Below, in pieces: positions 1-6,961 of a stretch of 10,581 nucleotides of DNA (positions within the stretch are counted from its first letter, which is position 1; every line of letters begins with the position of its first letter). This stretch comes from Anaerohalosphaeraceae bacterium (GTDB lineage: Bacteria > Planctomycetota > Phycisphaerae > Sedimentisphaerales > Anaerohalosphaeraceae). The DNA lies in assembly GCA_030671565.1 (NCBI GenBank), contig DAOVIC010000048.1, positions 1 to 10,581 on the forward strand, in the 5' to 3' direction. Under the pieces are notes generated by a model, which saw nothing but the letters and a program-made list of their open reading frames with translations, did no database searches and was not told the DNA's origin. A program made the position numbers and the translations under genes.

Positions 1-887
1 AAAACTGCGATGACCGTTATCATTATCCAGTAGTCTATGCCGATGAGGCGGGGGTTTACGGCGAATGGTTTTATTGAACCGGCAGCGCCGACTACAAGGA
101 GCGTGTTGAAAATATTCGAGCCTACGAGGTTTCCTATCGACAGGTCGTCGTGGCCCTTCGTTGCCGCGATCATCGATGTCATAAGTTCCGGAAGCGACGT
201 TCCTATCGCGACGATGGTAAGGCCGATGACTGCTTCGCTTAGGCCGATCTTTGCACCTATGAAGGAGGCCGAATCTACTGTTATTTTTGCGCCGAGGGCA
301 AGACCTATAAGGCCAATAACTACAAAAATCCCGGACATGTAGGAAGGGCGTTTGGGATGGGTTTTTGTTTCCTGTATCTGCTCTTTTATCTGGCTGACCT
401 GGAGGGGCGATGCTTTTGTGTCTTTGAGACCGAAATAGACGCTGGAGAAAATTATCAGGACAAACAAAGCGAGCAGCAAAAGGCTTTCGGGGCGGGCAAG
501 CTGGAGATTATAAAGGACGGGTAAAAGTATAAGTGCAACGATCAGCATCGCCGGCATTTCACGCCTTAGCATCGTAAGCTTTACAGAAATGGGGCGTATC
601 ATCGCACAGATGCCGCCTACGAGGGCGAGGTTTGCAATGTTAGAACCGTATACGTTGCCGATGGCTATGTCGCCTGTCCCTTTAATGGCGGCGGCGATGC
701 TTGCAGCGACTTCCGGTGCCGACGTTCCCATAGCGACGACGGTTAAGCCTATGATGAGGGGGCTTATTTCGAATTTTTCGGCGATGGCGACTGAACCGTC
801 TACGAGGAGGTCGGCAGCCTTGATGAGAATCGCAAGACCGACAGGAAACAAAAGCAGGGCAGTAACCATATTCAGTTCAAAAGGCAT
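1..887 (-). CDS. Calcium/sodium antiporter, CaCA family (YrbG-like), C-terminus cut by window edge
   Basis: Inner-membrane cation exchanger of the Ca2+:cation antiporter family, expected to exchange Na+ (or H+) for Ca2+. Reading the minus strand from the ATG at 887 gives 295 uninterrupted residues to the window edge. The two inverted alpha repeats that define the family are visible. The first has MGTSAPE (53-59) and GNVYGSNIAN (77-86); the second has IGTSLPE (228-234) and GNLVGSNIFN (252-261). The acidic residues Glu59 and Glu234 sit where the family binds cations. Hydrophobic segments flank a charged, presumably cytoplasmic loop (about 154-181) between the two halves. Relatives are roughly 310-325 residues, so only the last helix should be missing. 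An AAGGA ribosome site lies 8-9 bases before the ATG. The gene sits beyond the fabF terminator and has its own candidate promoter, so it is probably not part of the fab operon. The transported ion is inferred from the family only. Confidence 0.93.
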   Translation of the reverse strand, partial: MPFELNMVTALLLFPVGLAILIKAADLLVDGSVAIAEKFEISPLIIGLTVVAMGTSAPEVAASIAAAIKGTGDIAIGNVYGSNIANLALVGGICAMIRPISVKLTMLRREMPAMLIVALILLPVLYNLQLARPESLLLLALFVLIIFSSVYFGLKDTKASPLQVSQIKEQIQETKTHPKRPSYMSGIFVVIGLIGLALGAKITVDSASFIGAKIGLSEAVIGLTIVAIGTSLPELMTSMIAATKGHDDLSIGNLVGSNIFNTLLVVGAAGSIKPFAVNPRLIGIDYWIMITVIAV

Positions 888-916
888 ATTAACGCATTCC
901 TTAAGTTAGTATGGTG

Positions 917-944
917 ATTATAAGGTAATGGCGGCTTTTTGCAA
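917..944 (-). promoter_or_regulatory. Candidate sigma-70 promoter of the CaCA antiporter gene
   Basis: On the minus strand, TTGCAA (944-939) is followed after 16 bases by a perfect TATAAT (922-917). Transcription would start near 910, giving a leader of about 22 bases that carries the ribosome site. The element lies between the fabF terminator and the antiporter start, which supports independent transcription. The -10 is strong and the -35 is 4 of 6. Confidence 0.65.
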
Positions 945-963
945 GCATGTGAATCAGAGACAT

Positions 964-995
964 AAAAAAAGGCTGGCAAGATCACTTAGCCAGCC
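964..995 (-). terminator. Rho-independent terminator after fabF
   Basis: On the minus strand GGCTGGC (995-989) pairs with GCCAGCC (977-971) across an 11-base loop, extendable by two A-T pairs on the outside. Seven T residues (970-964) follow directly. It begins 24 bases after the fabF stop codon and closes the fab operon. On the plus strand the T-run after the stem is interrupted, so termination is mainly leftward. Confidence 0.92.
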
Positions 996-1018
996 TTGTT
1001 TGCTTAATCACATAGTTG

Positions 1019-2263
1019 TCAGACTTTGCCTGCGACCAGACAGCAGTTATGGCCTCCGAAGCCAAGTGAATTACTCATTGCAATGTTCACCCTTGCGTTT
1101 CTTGCTTCATTTGGAACAAAGTCCATTTTGGGGTCACAGTGCTTATCAACATTTTTAAGATTAATCGTCGGCGGGATAACAGACTTTTGTATAGCCTTTG
1201 CGATAACGATCATTTCTACGGCACCGCTTGCACCGAGCAGATGTCCGAGGCAGCTCTTGGTCGAACTTACCGGAACATTGTATGCGTAATTTCCGAGTAC
1301 GGTTCTGATGGCCTTGCTTTCGGCAGCGTCATTTAGACTGGTGCTTGTACCGTGTGCATTGATGTAATCGAGTTTTTCGGGTTGAACGCCGGCGACGTTG
1401 AGTGCGTTTCGCATTGCTCTTACCGCACCTTCACCATCTGGAGTCGGCGCGGTTATGTGGTATCCGTCTCCGGTTGCGCCGTAGCCTAAAAGCTCGCAAT
1501 AAATCTTTGCGCCGCGTTTTTTGGCGTGCTCGTATTCCTCAAGGATAAGTATCCCGGCACCTTCTGAGAGGACAAAGCCGTTTCTTGAGGAATCGAATGG
1601 TCTGGACGCACCGGTTGGGTTGTTGTTGTCGGTACTTAGCGACTTTAGCGAACAGAATGAGGCCAAAGCAACGGGCGTAAGAGCCGCTTCCGAGCCGCCT
1701 GTGACCATGACGTCGCTTCTTCCTGATCGAATATTGTAGAAAGCTTCGCCAATGGCATTGCCTGCGGACGCACATGCAGTAACAATACACATGTTGGGAC
1801 CTTTAAATCCGTAGTGTATTGAGACGCATCCGCTTGCGGCGTTACCCATCAGTTTTGGTACACAGAAAGCCGAGACCCTTCTTGGTCCCTTGACCAGCAG
1901 TCTTTCGTGCTGATCTTCGATCTCCTGGATACCGCCGATGCCGGTTCCTATGATACATCCGATACGGTTACAGTCTTCTTTTTCGGGCTCGAGGCCGCTG
2001 TCTGTGACTGCCTGTATGGAAGAGGCCATGGCCATTTGAGTAAACCTGTCCATGCGTTTGGCAACCCGGAAAGGGATATACTTTTTAATGTCAAAATCTC
2101 TTACCTGACCGCCTATTTTAACCGGAAAGTCCGTGGTGTCGAATACATCGACCATTGAAATCCCGCTTTTGCCCTGACAGAGTGCGCTAAAAAGCTGCTC
2201 CGCCGATTCTGCAAGCGAGGTTACACAACCTAAACCTGTGATGACAACTCTTCTTGTATTCAT
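1019..2263 (-). CDS. fabF: 3-oxoacyl-ACP synthase II (KAS II)
   Basis: Elongating condensing enzyme of type II fatty acid synthesis: it joins malonyl-ACP to a growing acyl-ACP with loss of CO2. The 414 residues match the usual FabF length. The catalytic set is complete: nucleophile Cys164 in VTACASAGNA, His304 in INAHGTST, and Lys336 and His341 in SSTKSCLGHLLGASGA. The N-terminal RRVVITGLG strand is typical of the family. The motif around Lys336 reads KSCLGH where many FabF proteins have KSMTGH; the catalytic residues are unaffected. The ATG at 2263 has a GGTGAG ribosome site 9 bases upstream, inside the 16-base gap after acpP, so fabF is co-transcribed with acpP and probably translationally linked to it. 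It is the last gene of the operon. FabF is preferred over FabB because of sequence character and the position after acpP. Confidence 0.97.
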   Translation of the reverse strand: MNTRRVVITGLGCVTSLAESAEQLFSALCQGKSGISMVDVFDTTDFPVKIGGQVRDFDIKKYIPFRVAKRMDRFTQMAMASSIQAVTDSGLEPEKEDCNRIGCIIGTGIGGIQEIEDQHERLLVKGPRRVSAFCVPKLMGNAASGCVSIHYGFKGPNMCIVTACASAGNAIGEAFYNIRSGRSDVMVTGGSEAALTPVALASFCSLKSLSTDNNNPTGASRPFDSSRNGFVLSEGAGILILEEYEHAKKRGAKIYCELLGYGATGDGYHITAPTPDGEGAVRAMRNALNVAGVQPEKLDYINAHGTSTSLNDAAESKAIRTVLGNYAYNVPVSSTKSCLGHLLGASGAVEMIVIAKAIQKSVIPPTINLKNVDKHCDPKMDFVPNEARNARVNIAMSNSLGFGGHNCCLVAGKV

Positions 2264-2279
2264 AAAGTCAAGCTCACCA

Positions 2280-2537
2280 CTATTCTTTGTCTTTGGCTAC
2301 AGTTGAGATGTAATCTATGGCCGCACCGACGGTCTGAATCTTCTCAGCTTCTTCGTCTGGTATGGACATATCAAATTCATCTTCAAACTCCATGACGAGT
2401 TCTACTGTGTCCAGCGAATCGGCATTGAGGTCGTTAATAAAAGATGTTTCGCGGGCGATTTCACCCTTGTCAACACCCATCTGCTCACTGACTATTTCTA
2501 TGACTTTTGTCTCGATTTCGTTTGCGTCAACACTCAC
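2280..2537 (-). CDS. acpP: Acyl carrier protein
   Basis: Small acidic carrier that holds the growing acyl chain as a thioester on 4'-phosphopantetheine. The modification site is Ser41 in the classical DSL motif ([10 protein letters not shown]), which starts helix II. The protein is 85 residues, slightly longer than the usual 77-80 because of a short N-terminal addition. The start is GTG at 2537: AGGAG lies 7 bases upstream, and the first in-frame ATG is at residue 20, inside helix I, so it cannot be the start. The gene lies between fabG and fabF, and a good promoter is present in the gap before it. This fits the general need for more ACP than for the enzymes around it. It should be converted to holo-ACP by a phosphopantetheinyl transferase encoded outside this window. 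Confidence 0.97.
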   Translation of the reverse strand: MSVDANEIETKVIEIVSEQMGVDKGEIARETSFINDLNADSLDTVELVMEFEDEFDMSIPDEEAEKIQTVGAAIDYISTVAKDKE

Positions 2538-2576
2538 TTGCGTTCTCCTATCTAAAATGATCTACAAATTTTCGAC

Positions 2577-2594
2577 CAACTCTATCCTGAGTTG
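2577..2594 (-). repeat. Small hairpin in the acpP 5' leader
   Basis: CAACTC and GAGTTG form a perfect 6-bp inverted repeat around a 6-base loop. If the promoter at 2631-2659 is used, the repeat lies in the leader RNA, about 40 bases before the GTG start. No T-run follows, so it is not an intrinsic terminator. A stabilising or regulatory role is only a possibility. Confidence 0.4.
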
Positions 2595-2630
2595 ATGGAA
2601 TTACTGTTACTATTAAACACGATTCGCGGC

Positions 2631-2659
2631 ACTATACCGGCGAAAGCGCCGCATTTCAA
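2631..2659 (-). promoter_or_regulatory. Internal sigma-70 promoter for acpP-fabF
   Basis: On the minus strand, TTGAAA (2659-2654) and TATAGT (2636-2631) are each 5 of 6 to consensus and are separated by exactly 17 bases. This is one of the best promoter matches in the window. Transcription would begin near 2624, with an ~86-base leader before acpP. The spacer carries a GC-rich dyad, CGGCG-N4-CGCCG (2638-2651), which could be an operator. The 137-base fabG-acpP gap is much larger than the other gaps in the operon (16-50 bases), which fits a separate transcription start. Confidence 0.72.
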
Positions 2660-2677
2660 ATGTTTTTTCGATATTTC

Positions 2678-3415
2678 TTACATAGCCATTCCGCCGTCTA
2701 CGCATAGGACCTGACCGGTGATATAACCGGCCTCTTCGCTTGCGAAAAAGGCGATAGCTTTTGCGATGTCATCAACTGCTCCAAATCTTCTTGCCGGGAT
2801 CATTTGCTTTGCCGCATCCTTTACGGGTTCTGGCAAAACATCCGTCATTTCCGTTTGGATAAATCCTGGAGCGATGCAATTTAAGGTAACACCTTTTTTG
2901 GCGACTTCTCTTGCGACGGATTTTGTCATTCCTATAAGTGCTGCCTTACTTGAGGAGTAGTTTGCCTGTCCGGCATTTCCCATAACTCCGGCGACAGAAC
3001 TTAGGCTGATAACGCGTCCGAACTTGTTTCTGATCATTGAACGCATGACCGTTCTTGTTGCAATAAAAGCAGCTCTGAAGTTTACTGCCATGACCTTGTC
3101 GAGATCCTCGTCGCTTATCTGTATCATCAAACCATCGCGTGTGATACCTGCATTGTTTACGAGTATTCCGATCGATCCCTTTTCCTTGATGATGGCTTTT
3201 AGGGTTTCGACGAGAAGGTCGGTGTCTGTTATATCGAGGCACTTTGTTTCTACGGTGAAACCTGCCTCTTTTGCAACGCTTTTTAGTTCTTCAAGCGCAT
3301 CTTCGATGATGTCCATGGCTATGACATCTCTTCCCTGTTTGAGGAGTTCGAGAACAACGCCACGTCCTATTCCTCTGGCTGCGCCTGTTACAACTGCAAT
3401 CCTTTTATCTGCCAC
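2678..3415 (-). CDS. fabG: 3-oxoacyl-ACP reductase
   Basis: NADPH-dependent short-chain dehydrogenase that reduces 3-oxoacyl-ACP to 3-hydroxyacyl-ACP in each round of fatty acid elongation. At 245 residues it is the family's usual length. Visible motifs are the cofactor glycine motif TGAARGIG (10-17), NNAG (87-90), and the catalytic tetrad Asn112, Ser140, Tyr153 and Lys157, the last two in NYSSSK. The C-terminus ITGQVLCVDGGMAM is the typical FabG ending. The start is GTG at 3415, with GGGAG 7 bases upstream; no better start is available. It follows fabD after a 50-base gap and shares its transcript. Its place between fabD and acpP makes the fatty-acid role much more likely than another SDR activity. 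Confidence 0.97.
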   Translation of the reverse strand: MADKRIAVVTGAARGIGRGVVLELLKQGRDVIAMDIIEDALEELKSVAKEAGFTVETKCLDITDTDLLVETLKAIIKEKGSIGILVNNAGITRDGLMIQISDEDLDKVMAVNFRAAFIATRTVMRSMIRNKFGRVISLSSVAGVMGNAGQANYSSSKAALIGMTKSVAREVAKKGVTLNCIAPGFIQTEMTDVLPEPVKDAAKQMIPARRFGAVDDIAKAIAFFASEEAGYITGQVLCVDGGMAM

Positions 3416-3465
3416 AACAAATCTCCCAATTAAAAAAACTGATCCGGTCGTTTAAGCCTGAAAAC

Positions 3466-4398
3466 CTATTCCAGTATCTTTTGCAACGAAGCCAGATCGC
3501 TAATGTTCTTTACTTTCGTTTTTCTGTTTATTCTTCTCATCAGACCTGAAAGTACCCTGTTAGGTCCGATTTCGTAGAAGTCTTCTACGCCTTCGGCGAG
3601 GAGGGTTTCCATACACTTTTGCCATAGTATCGGGTCAACGAGCTGCCTGACAAGTCCGCTTATTATCTGTTCGGGGGTATTATAGTAGGCGGCATCGACA
3701 TTTGCAAGGACTTTGACGTCAGATGAATCTGCGATATAACTGTCTTTGAGGGCCTTTTCGAGGTTATTTGCGGCCGGGTCCATAAAGGCTGTGTGAAATG
3801 CACCTGCAACCTTCAGGGGGATCGCCTTTATTGCGCCGAATTCTTCGGCCAGGTCTACGGCGCGTTTACATGCTTCTACATCGCCACTGATGACGATCTG
3901 GCCTGGGCAGTTGAAGTTTACACCTTTTAAGAGGGCACCTTCGGAGGCCTTGTCGCAGAGTTGGGCGACTTTTTCTTCGTCTAATCCCAGAATGCTGACC
4001 ATTGACCCGTTTGATGCGTCGGCGGCGGCTTGCATTGCCTGGCCACGTTTTTGAACGAGTTTTAGCCCCTCTTCGAATGATATGCGACCGGCGGCGTATA
4101 GAGCCGTGTATTCGCCCATGCTAAGGCCTGCGGTAACATCGGGCAGGGGGGCGTCGCTTTTTTCTGTTTTGAAAACTTCGAGTATGGCGGCGGAAACCGT
4201 AAAAATCGCCGGTTGCGATATTTTCGTTTTATTGAGTTCTTCTGCCGGGCCGTTAAAGCATATATCGGTAAGATCGAATCCGACTATCTTGTTTGCTTTT
4301 TCGAATATATTTGCGGCAACGGGGAATGCGCCCGCGACATCTTTTCCCATGCCGACTATCTGTGCACCTTGTCCCGGAAATAAAAAAGCGGTTTTCAT
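3466..4398 (-). CDS. fabD: Malonyl-CoA:ACP transacylase
   Basis: Transfers malonyl groups from CoA to ACP, supplying the extender unit for FabH and FabF. The protein has 310 residues, as expected. The N-terminal FPGQGAQ (7-13) is diagnostic. The nucleophile is Ser93 in GLSMGEYTAL, the substrate-binding arginine is Arg118 in KRGQAM, and the catalytic histidine is His202 in GAFHTAFM. The C-terminal EIGPNRVLSGL is also typical. The ATG at 4398 begins MKTAFLFPGQG, the expected N-terminus, with AGGAAAG about a dozen bases upstream. It lies 43 bases after fabH on the same strand, with no terminator between them. Confidence 0.97.
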   Translation of the reverse strand: MKTAFLFPGQGAQIVGMGKDVAGAFPVAANIFEKANKIVGFDLTDICFNGPAEELNKTKISQPAIFTVSAAILEVFKTEKSDAPLPDVTAGLSMGEYTALYAAGRISFEEGLKLVQKRGQAMQAAADASNGSMVSILGLDEEKVAQLCDKASEGALLKGVNFNCPGQIVISGDVEACKRAVDLAEEFGAIKAIPLKVAGAFHTAFMDPAANNLEKALKDSYIADSSDVKVLANVDAAYYNTPEQIISGLVRQLVDPILWQKCMETLLAEGVEDFYEIGPNRVLSGLMRRINRKTKVKNISDLASLQKILE

Positions 4399-4441
4399 TT
4401 TTTTCTTACTTTCCTGCTAAATATGACACTAAGAGAAATAT

Positions 4442-5455
4442 TTAGAACTGTATCACACTGGCGCCCCATGTAAGACCTCCGCCAAAGGCGGCCATGAGCA
4501 CCACATCACCGGGTTTAATTCTACCGGTACTTAGACATTCATCCAACGCGATAGGTATCGAAGCGGCGGAAGTATTTCCATATTTGTCGATGTTAATAAA
4601 AACGCTTTCGTCTTTCAGCTTCAGACGTTTTGCAACGGATTCGATTATTCTGGCGTTCATCTGGTGCGGGATAAAATGGTCGATATCGTCTATCGTCAGG
4701 TTGCATTTTTCGGCACAGTCGTAGACCATTTCGACGATCCTTCTAACAGCCAGATGGTATACTTCCTTGCCATTGATATTCATGAAGACCATATCGGGAT
4801 CATCAAGCGGCTTATTGACCGGATTTCGCGAACCGTATGCCAGACAGTTGAGACTTGTCCATCCGCTTCCATCGGCGGAGGCACACCCGTACAAAATGCC
4901 CTTTGGTCCGTCGGTCGATTTCTGGACAATAACGGCACCTGCACCGTCTCCGAAGAGTATGCAGCTTTGGCGATCCTTGTAGTTGGTGATCTTGCTGAGA
5001 GTTTCTGCGCCGATGACCATAACATTGTTGTATCGGCCTGTCGTGATGAACTGCTGTGCTATCGTCATACCGTAAACAAACCCGCTGCAGGCGGCGTTGA
5101 GATCGAAAGCCCATGCATTTCCTGCACCAATAGCATCCTGAACGAAACATGCCGTCGATGGAAATATCATTTCAGGGGTAACCGTCGCAACAATTATAAG
5201 GTCTATATCGAGCGGGTCCAGCTTGGCCTTTGCCAGTGCCTTTTTGGCAGCTTCGATGGCAAGTGTCGCGGTAGTTTCTTTTTCCGAAGCGATATGCCGA
5301 ACCTTGATACCGGTTCTTGTAGTGATCCATTCGTCCGAAGTGTCGACGATCTTTGTGAGATCTTCGTTTGTCAGCGTACCTGGAGGTACAGCCGAACCGC
5401 TGCCGGCGATAATGGCATTACAGCTAGTTGAAAAGGATACTTCCATTTTATTCAT
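4442..5455 (-). CDS. fabH: 3-oxoacyl-ACP synthase III (KAS III)
   Basis: Initiating condensing enzyme: joins acetyl-CoA (or another short acyl-CoA) to malonyl-ACP. The triad is complete: Cys123 in AACSGFVYG, His264 in IPHQMNARI and Asn294 in YGNTSAASIP. DTSDEWITTRTGI (38-50) is a strong family signature. At 337 residues it is about 20 longer than E. coli FabH, in part through roughly 12 extra N-terminal residues before the first beta strand. The ATG at 5455 overlaps the end of plsX by 8 bases (AATGAATAA). A second in-frame ATG at 5446 would give 334 residues. Neither has a clear ribosome site, so translation is probably coupled to plsX. Primer specificity (straight or branched) cannot be read from the sequence. 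Confidence 0.96.
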   Translation of the reverse strand: MNKMEVSFSTSCNAIIAGSGSAVPPGTLTNEDLTKIVDTSDEWITTRTGIKVRHIASEKETTATLAIEAAKKALAKAKLDPLDIDLIIVATVTPEMIFPSTACFVQDAIGAGNAWAFDLNAACSGFVYGMTIAQQFITTGRYNNVMVIGAETLSKITNYKDRQSCILFGDGAGAVIVQKSTDGPKGILYGCASADGSGWTSLNCLAYGSRNPVNKPLDDPDMVFMNINGKEVYHLAVRRIVEMVYDCAEKCNLTIDDIDHFIPHQMNARIIESVAKRLKLKDESVFINIDKYGNTSAASIPIALDECLSTGRIKPGDVVLMAAFGGGLTWGASVIQF

Positions 5456-6461
5456 TCGTTTTTACCGCCGAAGTTTTGAGATATTCAACTATTTTGTCGT
5501 TTGTATGTTGTACGCGGAATTTTTTTGCGGCGAGTATGGCATTTTTTATAGTTCTGCTCTTGCTGTTGCCATGACAAATGACGCATGTTCCGTTGACTCC
5601 GAGAAGCAGGGCACCGCCGAACTCATGGTAGTCGTATTTTTTATATATCTCCATCATGATGGGTTTGAACTTCATCGCCAGGCGAAGGCTTTTTGCCATC
5701 AGTTCGCTCTTTATCACTCTAAAGAGTCCGCTGACAGCTCCTTCGGTAAGCTTAAGTACTATGTTTCCTACAAAACCTTCGCATATCGCGACGTCGCATG
5801 CACCTTCAAGGAGATCCCGTCCTTCGATGTTTCCGATGAAGTTAAGTCTTCCATCGGCGAGTATGAGTTCTCTTGTTTTCTTTACGAGTTCGTTTCCTTT
5901 TGCGGCTTCCTGACCGATTCCCATTAATGCTACCCTGGGATTTTCGATGCCGTTCATCTGAGTAAGATAAACGCTTGCCATTACGGCATACTGGTAGAGA
6001 TTGATCGGTTTGCATGCTACATTTGCTCCGATATCGCAGACGGCGACGGGACCGCCAAAGGTTGGGAAAATAGCTGCGATCCCCGGTCGGTTTACGCCAG
6101 GCAGATTTCTCATTCTCAGTTGGCATCCGGCGACGCAGGCACCGGTGTTACCGGCAGATATAACCGCATCGGCTTCATTGTGCGAAGCCATTTTGGCCAT
6201 TACAGCAATGGAGCTTTTTCGTTTCCCCCTGATCGCCTCCACGGGTGACTCGTCCATTGCAATTATTTCGGGGGCGTGAATAATACGAATGGAATCTGCG
6301 CGAGCCTTCATCGCTGACATATGCGACTCAATTATACCCTGATCGCCGACCAGAATAAGTTCGTCATCGTCGTTGTTAAGAACGTCCTTTGCTTCCAATA
6401 CACCTTTTATGATCTCGTCGGGTGCATTGTCGCCTCCCATGGCATCAACGGCAATACGCAT
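5448..6461 (-). CDS. plsX: Phosphate acyltransferase (acyl-ACP:phosphate transacylase)
   Basis: Converts acyl-ACP to acyl-phosphate, the donor used by PlsY for the first acylation of glycerol-3-phosphate; it links fatty acid synthesis to phospholipid synthesis at the inner face of the membrane. From the ATG at 6461 the protein has 337 residues, close to the 333-356 of known PlsX. Signatures include RIAVDAMGGDNAP at the N-terminus, SPVEAIRGKRKSSI, ISAGNTGA, CDIGAN, ICEGFVGNIVLK and LLGVNGTCVICHG. The frame stays open upstream to 6521, but that part overlaps rpmF and does not look like PlsX, so it was excluded. A strong AGGAGG (6480-6475) lies inside the rpmF end. Its spacing is 13 bases to this ATG but 7 bases to an in-frame CTG at 6467, leaving the exact start slightly open. 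The gap to rpmF is 2 bases. Confidence 0.96.
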   Translation of the reverse strand: MRIAVDAMGGDNAPDEIIKGVLEAKDVLNNDDDELILVGDQGIIESHMSAMKARADSIRIIHAPEIIAMDESPVEAIRGKRKSSIAVMAKMASHNEADAVISAGNTGACVAGCQLRMRNLPGVNRPGIAAIFPTFGGPVAVCDIGANVACKPINLYQYAVMASVYLTQMNGIENPRVALMGIGQEAAKGNELVKKTRELILADGRLNFIGNIEGRDLLEGACDVAICEGFVGNIVLKLTEGAVSGLFRVIKSELMAKSLRLAMKFKPIMMEIYKKYDYHEFGGALLLGVNGTCVICHGNSKSRTIKNAILAAKKFRVQHTNDKIVEYLKTSAVKTNE

Positions 6462-6463
6462 TT

Positions 6464-6652
6464 TCAGCTCGTTTCCTCCTTGGCGAGCTTCAGTGTGATC
6501 TTGGAATTGACATATCCGCACTTATCACATGCAGCATGCGGAAGCTTTGCATTTCCGCATTTTGTACATAGCGAATAGTTAGCGGCGCTGATAGCGTGAT
6601 GCGCCCTTTTTGTACGCGTTCTTGTTTTACTGATTTTTTTCTTTGGTAACAT
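6464..6652 (-). CDS. rpmF: 50S ribosomal protein L32
   Basis: Small zinc-ribbon protein of the large ribosomal subunit, 62 residues. The basic N-terminus (MLPKKKISKTRTRTKRAHHA) and the four cysteines Cys29, Cys32, Cys42 and Cys45 in CTKC and CDKC are the L32 pattern, here the zinc-binding (4-Cys) form. The ATG at 6652 was chosen because it gives the family length and N-terminus; GGAG lies 11 bases upstream. The frame is open further to 6853, but that stretch is AT-rich, unlike L32, and contains the predicted promoter. It is the first gene of the rpmF-plsX-fab operon, an arrangement common in bacteria that ties ribosome and membrane synthesis together. Its last codons contain the ribosome site for plsX. 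Confidence 0.95.
   Translation of the reverse strand: MLPKKKISKTRTRTKRAHHAISAANYSLCTKCGNAKLPHAACDKCGYVNSKITLKLAKEETS
6475..6480 (-). promoter_or_regulatory. Ribosome binding site for plsX inside the rpmF end
   Basis: AGGAGG on the minus strand is the strongest Shine-Dalgarno match in the operon and is embedded in codons for the last residues of L32. It is 13 bases from the plsX ATG (6461) and 7 bases from an in-frame CTG (6467) that overlaps the rpmF TGA as CTGA. The site leaves the plsX start codon ambiguous by two residues. Confidence 0.7.
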
Positions 6653-6771
6653 CTGAACCAATACTCCAGAAATATTTGTTAATAAGGTCTTGCCGAACAT
6701 ACGCAACGACAACAGGTTAAACGGTGATTTTACCAAAATTCGCGCGTCAGGCAACTTAATTTTACATATAT

Positions 6772-6799
6772 TTAGGTAAAATAACGCCCGCATACCTAA
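6772..6799. repeat. Inverted repeat near the predicted fab-operon transcription start
   Basis: TTAGGTA (6772-6778) and TACCTAA (6793-6799) form a perfect 7-bp inverted repeat around 14 bases. On the minus strand it would occupy roughly +4 to +31 of the transcript if the promoter at 6838-6810 is used. That position suits an operator or a leader hairpin. No regulator is encoded in the window, so the role is unassigned. Confidence 0.45.
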
Positions 6800-6809
6800 T
6801 CTTGATGAA

Positions 6810-6838
6810 TAAATAGCCAAATCCGGCAGTATTGTCAA
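6810..6838 (-). promoter_or_regulatory. Candidate promoter of the rpmF-plsX-fab operon
   Basis: A perfect TTGACA (6838-6833, minus strand) is followed after 17 bases by TATTTA (6815-6810), which matches consensus at only the first three positions. The start would be near 6803, giving a leader of about 150 bases before rpmF. The perfect -35 and correct spacing support it; the weak -10 leaves room for another start closer to rpmF. Confidence 0.5.
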
Positions 6839-6882
6839 GTAAATCTTATTCAATAAAAAGCGAGTTTTCTTGAATTTTCTTG

Positions 6883-6911
6883 TTGAAAAGACGTAGATTT
6901 TCTATTAAATT
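6883..6911 (+). promoter_or_regulatory. Candidate promoter of the 6995-7983 gene pair
   Basis: TTGAAA (6883-6888) and TAAATT (6906-6911) are 5 of 6 and 4 of 6 to consensus with a 17-base spacer. Transcription would start near 6918, so the leader would include the GC-rich hairpin at 6928-6961 and the ribosome site AGGAAGG at 6982-6988. An overlapping weaker pair (TTGAAT 6870-6875, TAGATT 6894-6899) is also possible. Confidence 0.45.
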
Positions 6912-6927
6912 ACGGCTATTAGTAGTC

Positions 6928-6961
6928 CGACCGGGCGGACGGAGACGCGGGTTTCCGGTCG
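6928..6961 (+). repeat. GC-rich hairpin in the 5' leader of the 6995 gene
   Basis: CGACCGG (6928-6934) and CCGGTCG (6955-6961) form a perfect 7-bp inverted repeat around a 20-base GC-rich loop, set in an otherwise AT-rich region. It ends 20 bases before the AGGAAGG ribosome site. No T-run follows, so it is not a terminator. It does not match a riboswitch that I recognise. Confidence 0.45.

Noticed and set aside
3426..3462. Run of seven T (minus strand) in the fabD-fabG gap as a possible terminator
   Set aside because: No stable stem precedes it, and fabG has a ribosome site directly after, so read-through is expected.
4664..5431. Long open frame on the plus strand (255 codons) opposite fabH
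   Set aside because: It is antisense to a gene with a complete catalytic triad, has no ribosome site and no recognisable protein character; it is a by-product of fabH codon use.
5223..5927. 234-codon plus-strand open frame across the fabH/plsX junction
   Set aside because: It lies antisense to two firmly identified genes, and the translated sequence has no domain features.
6462..6521. Upstream in-frame extension of PlsX by 20 codons
   Set aside because: It overlaps the C-terminal part of rpmF and lacks PlsX similarity; the conserved N-terminus begins at 6461.
6772..6805. Resemblance of TACCTAATCTT to a FapR operator
   Set aside because: Only part of the remembered box is matched, and FapR is a Firmicutes regulator; too weak to name the regulator.
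6653..6853. Upstream in-frame extension of L32 by 67 codons
   Set aside because: AT-rich, unlike any L32 N-terminus, and it contains the predicted promoter; the ATG at 6652 gives the family length.
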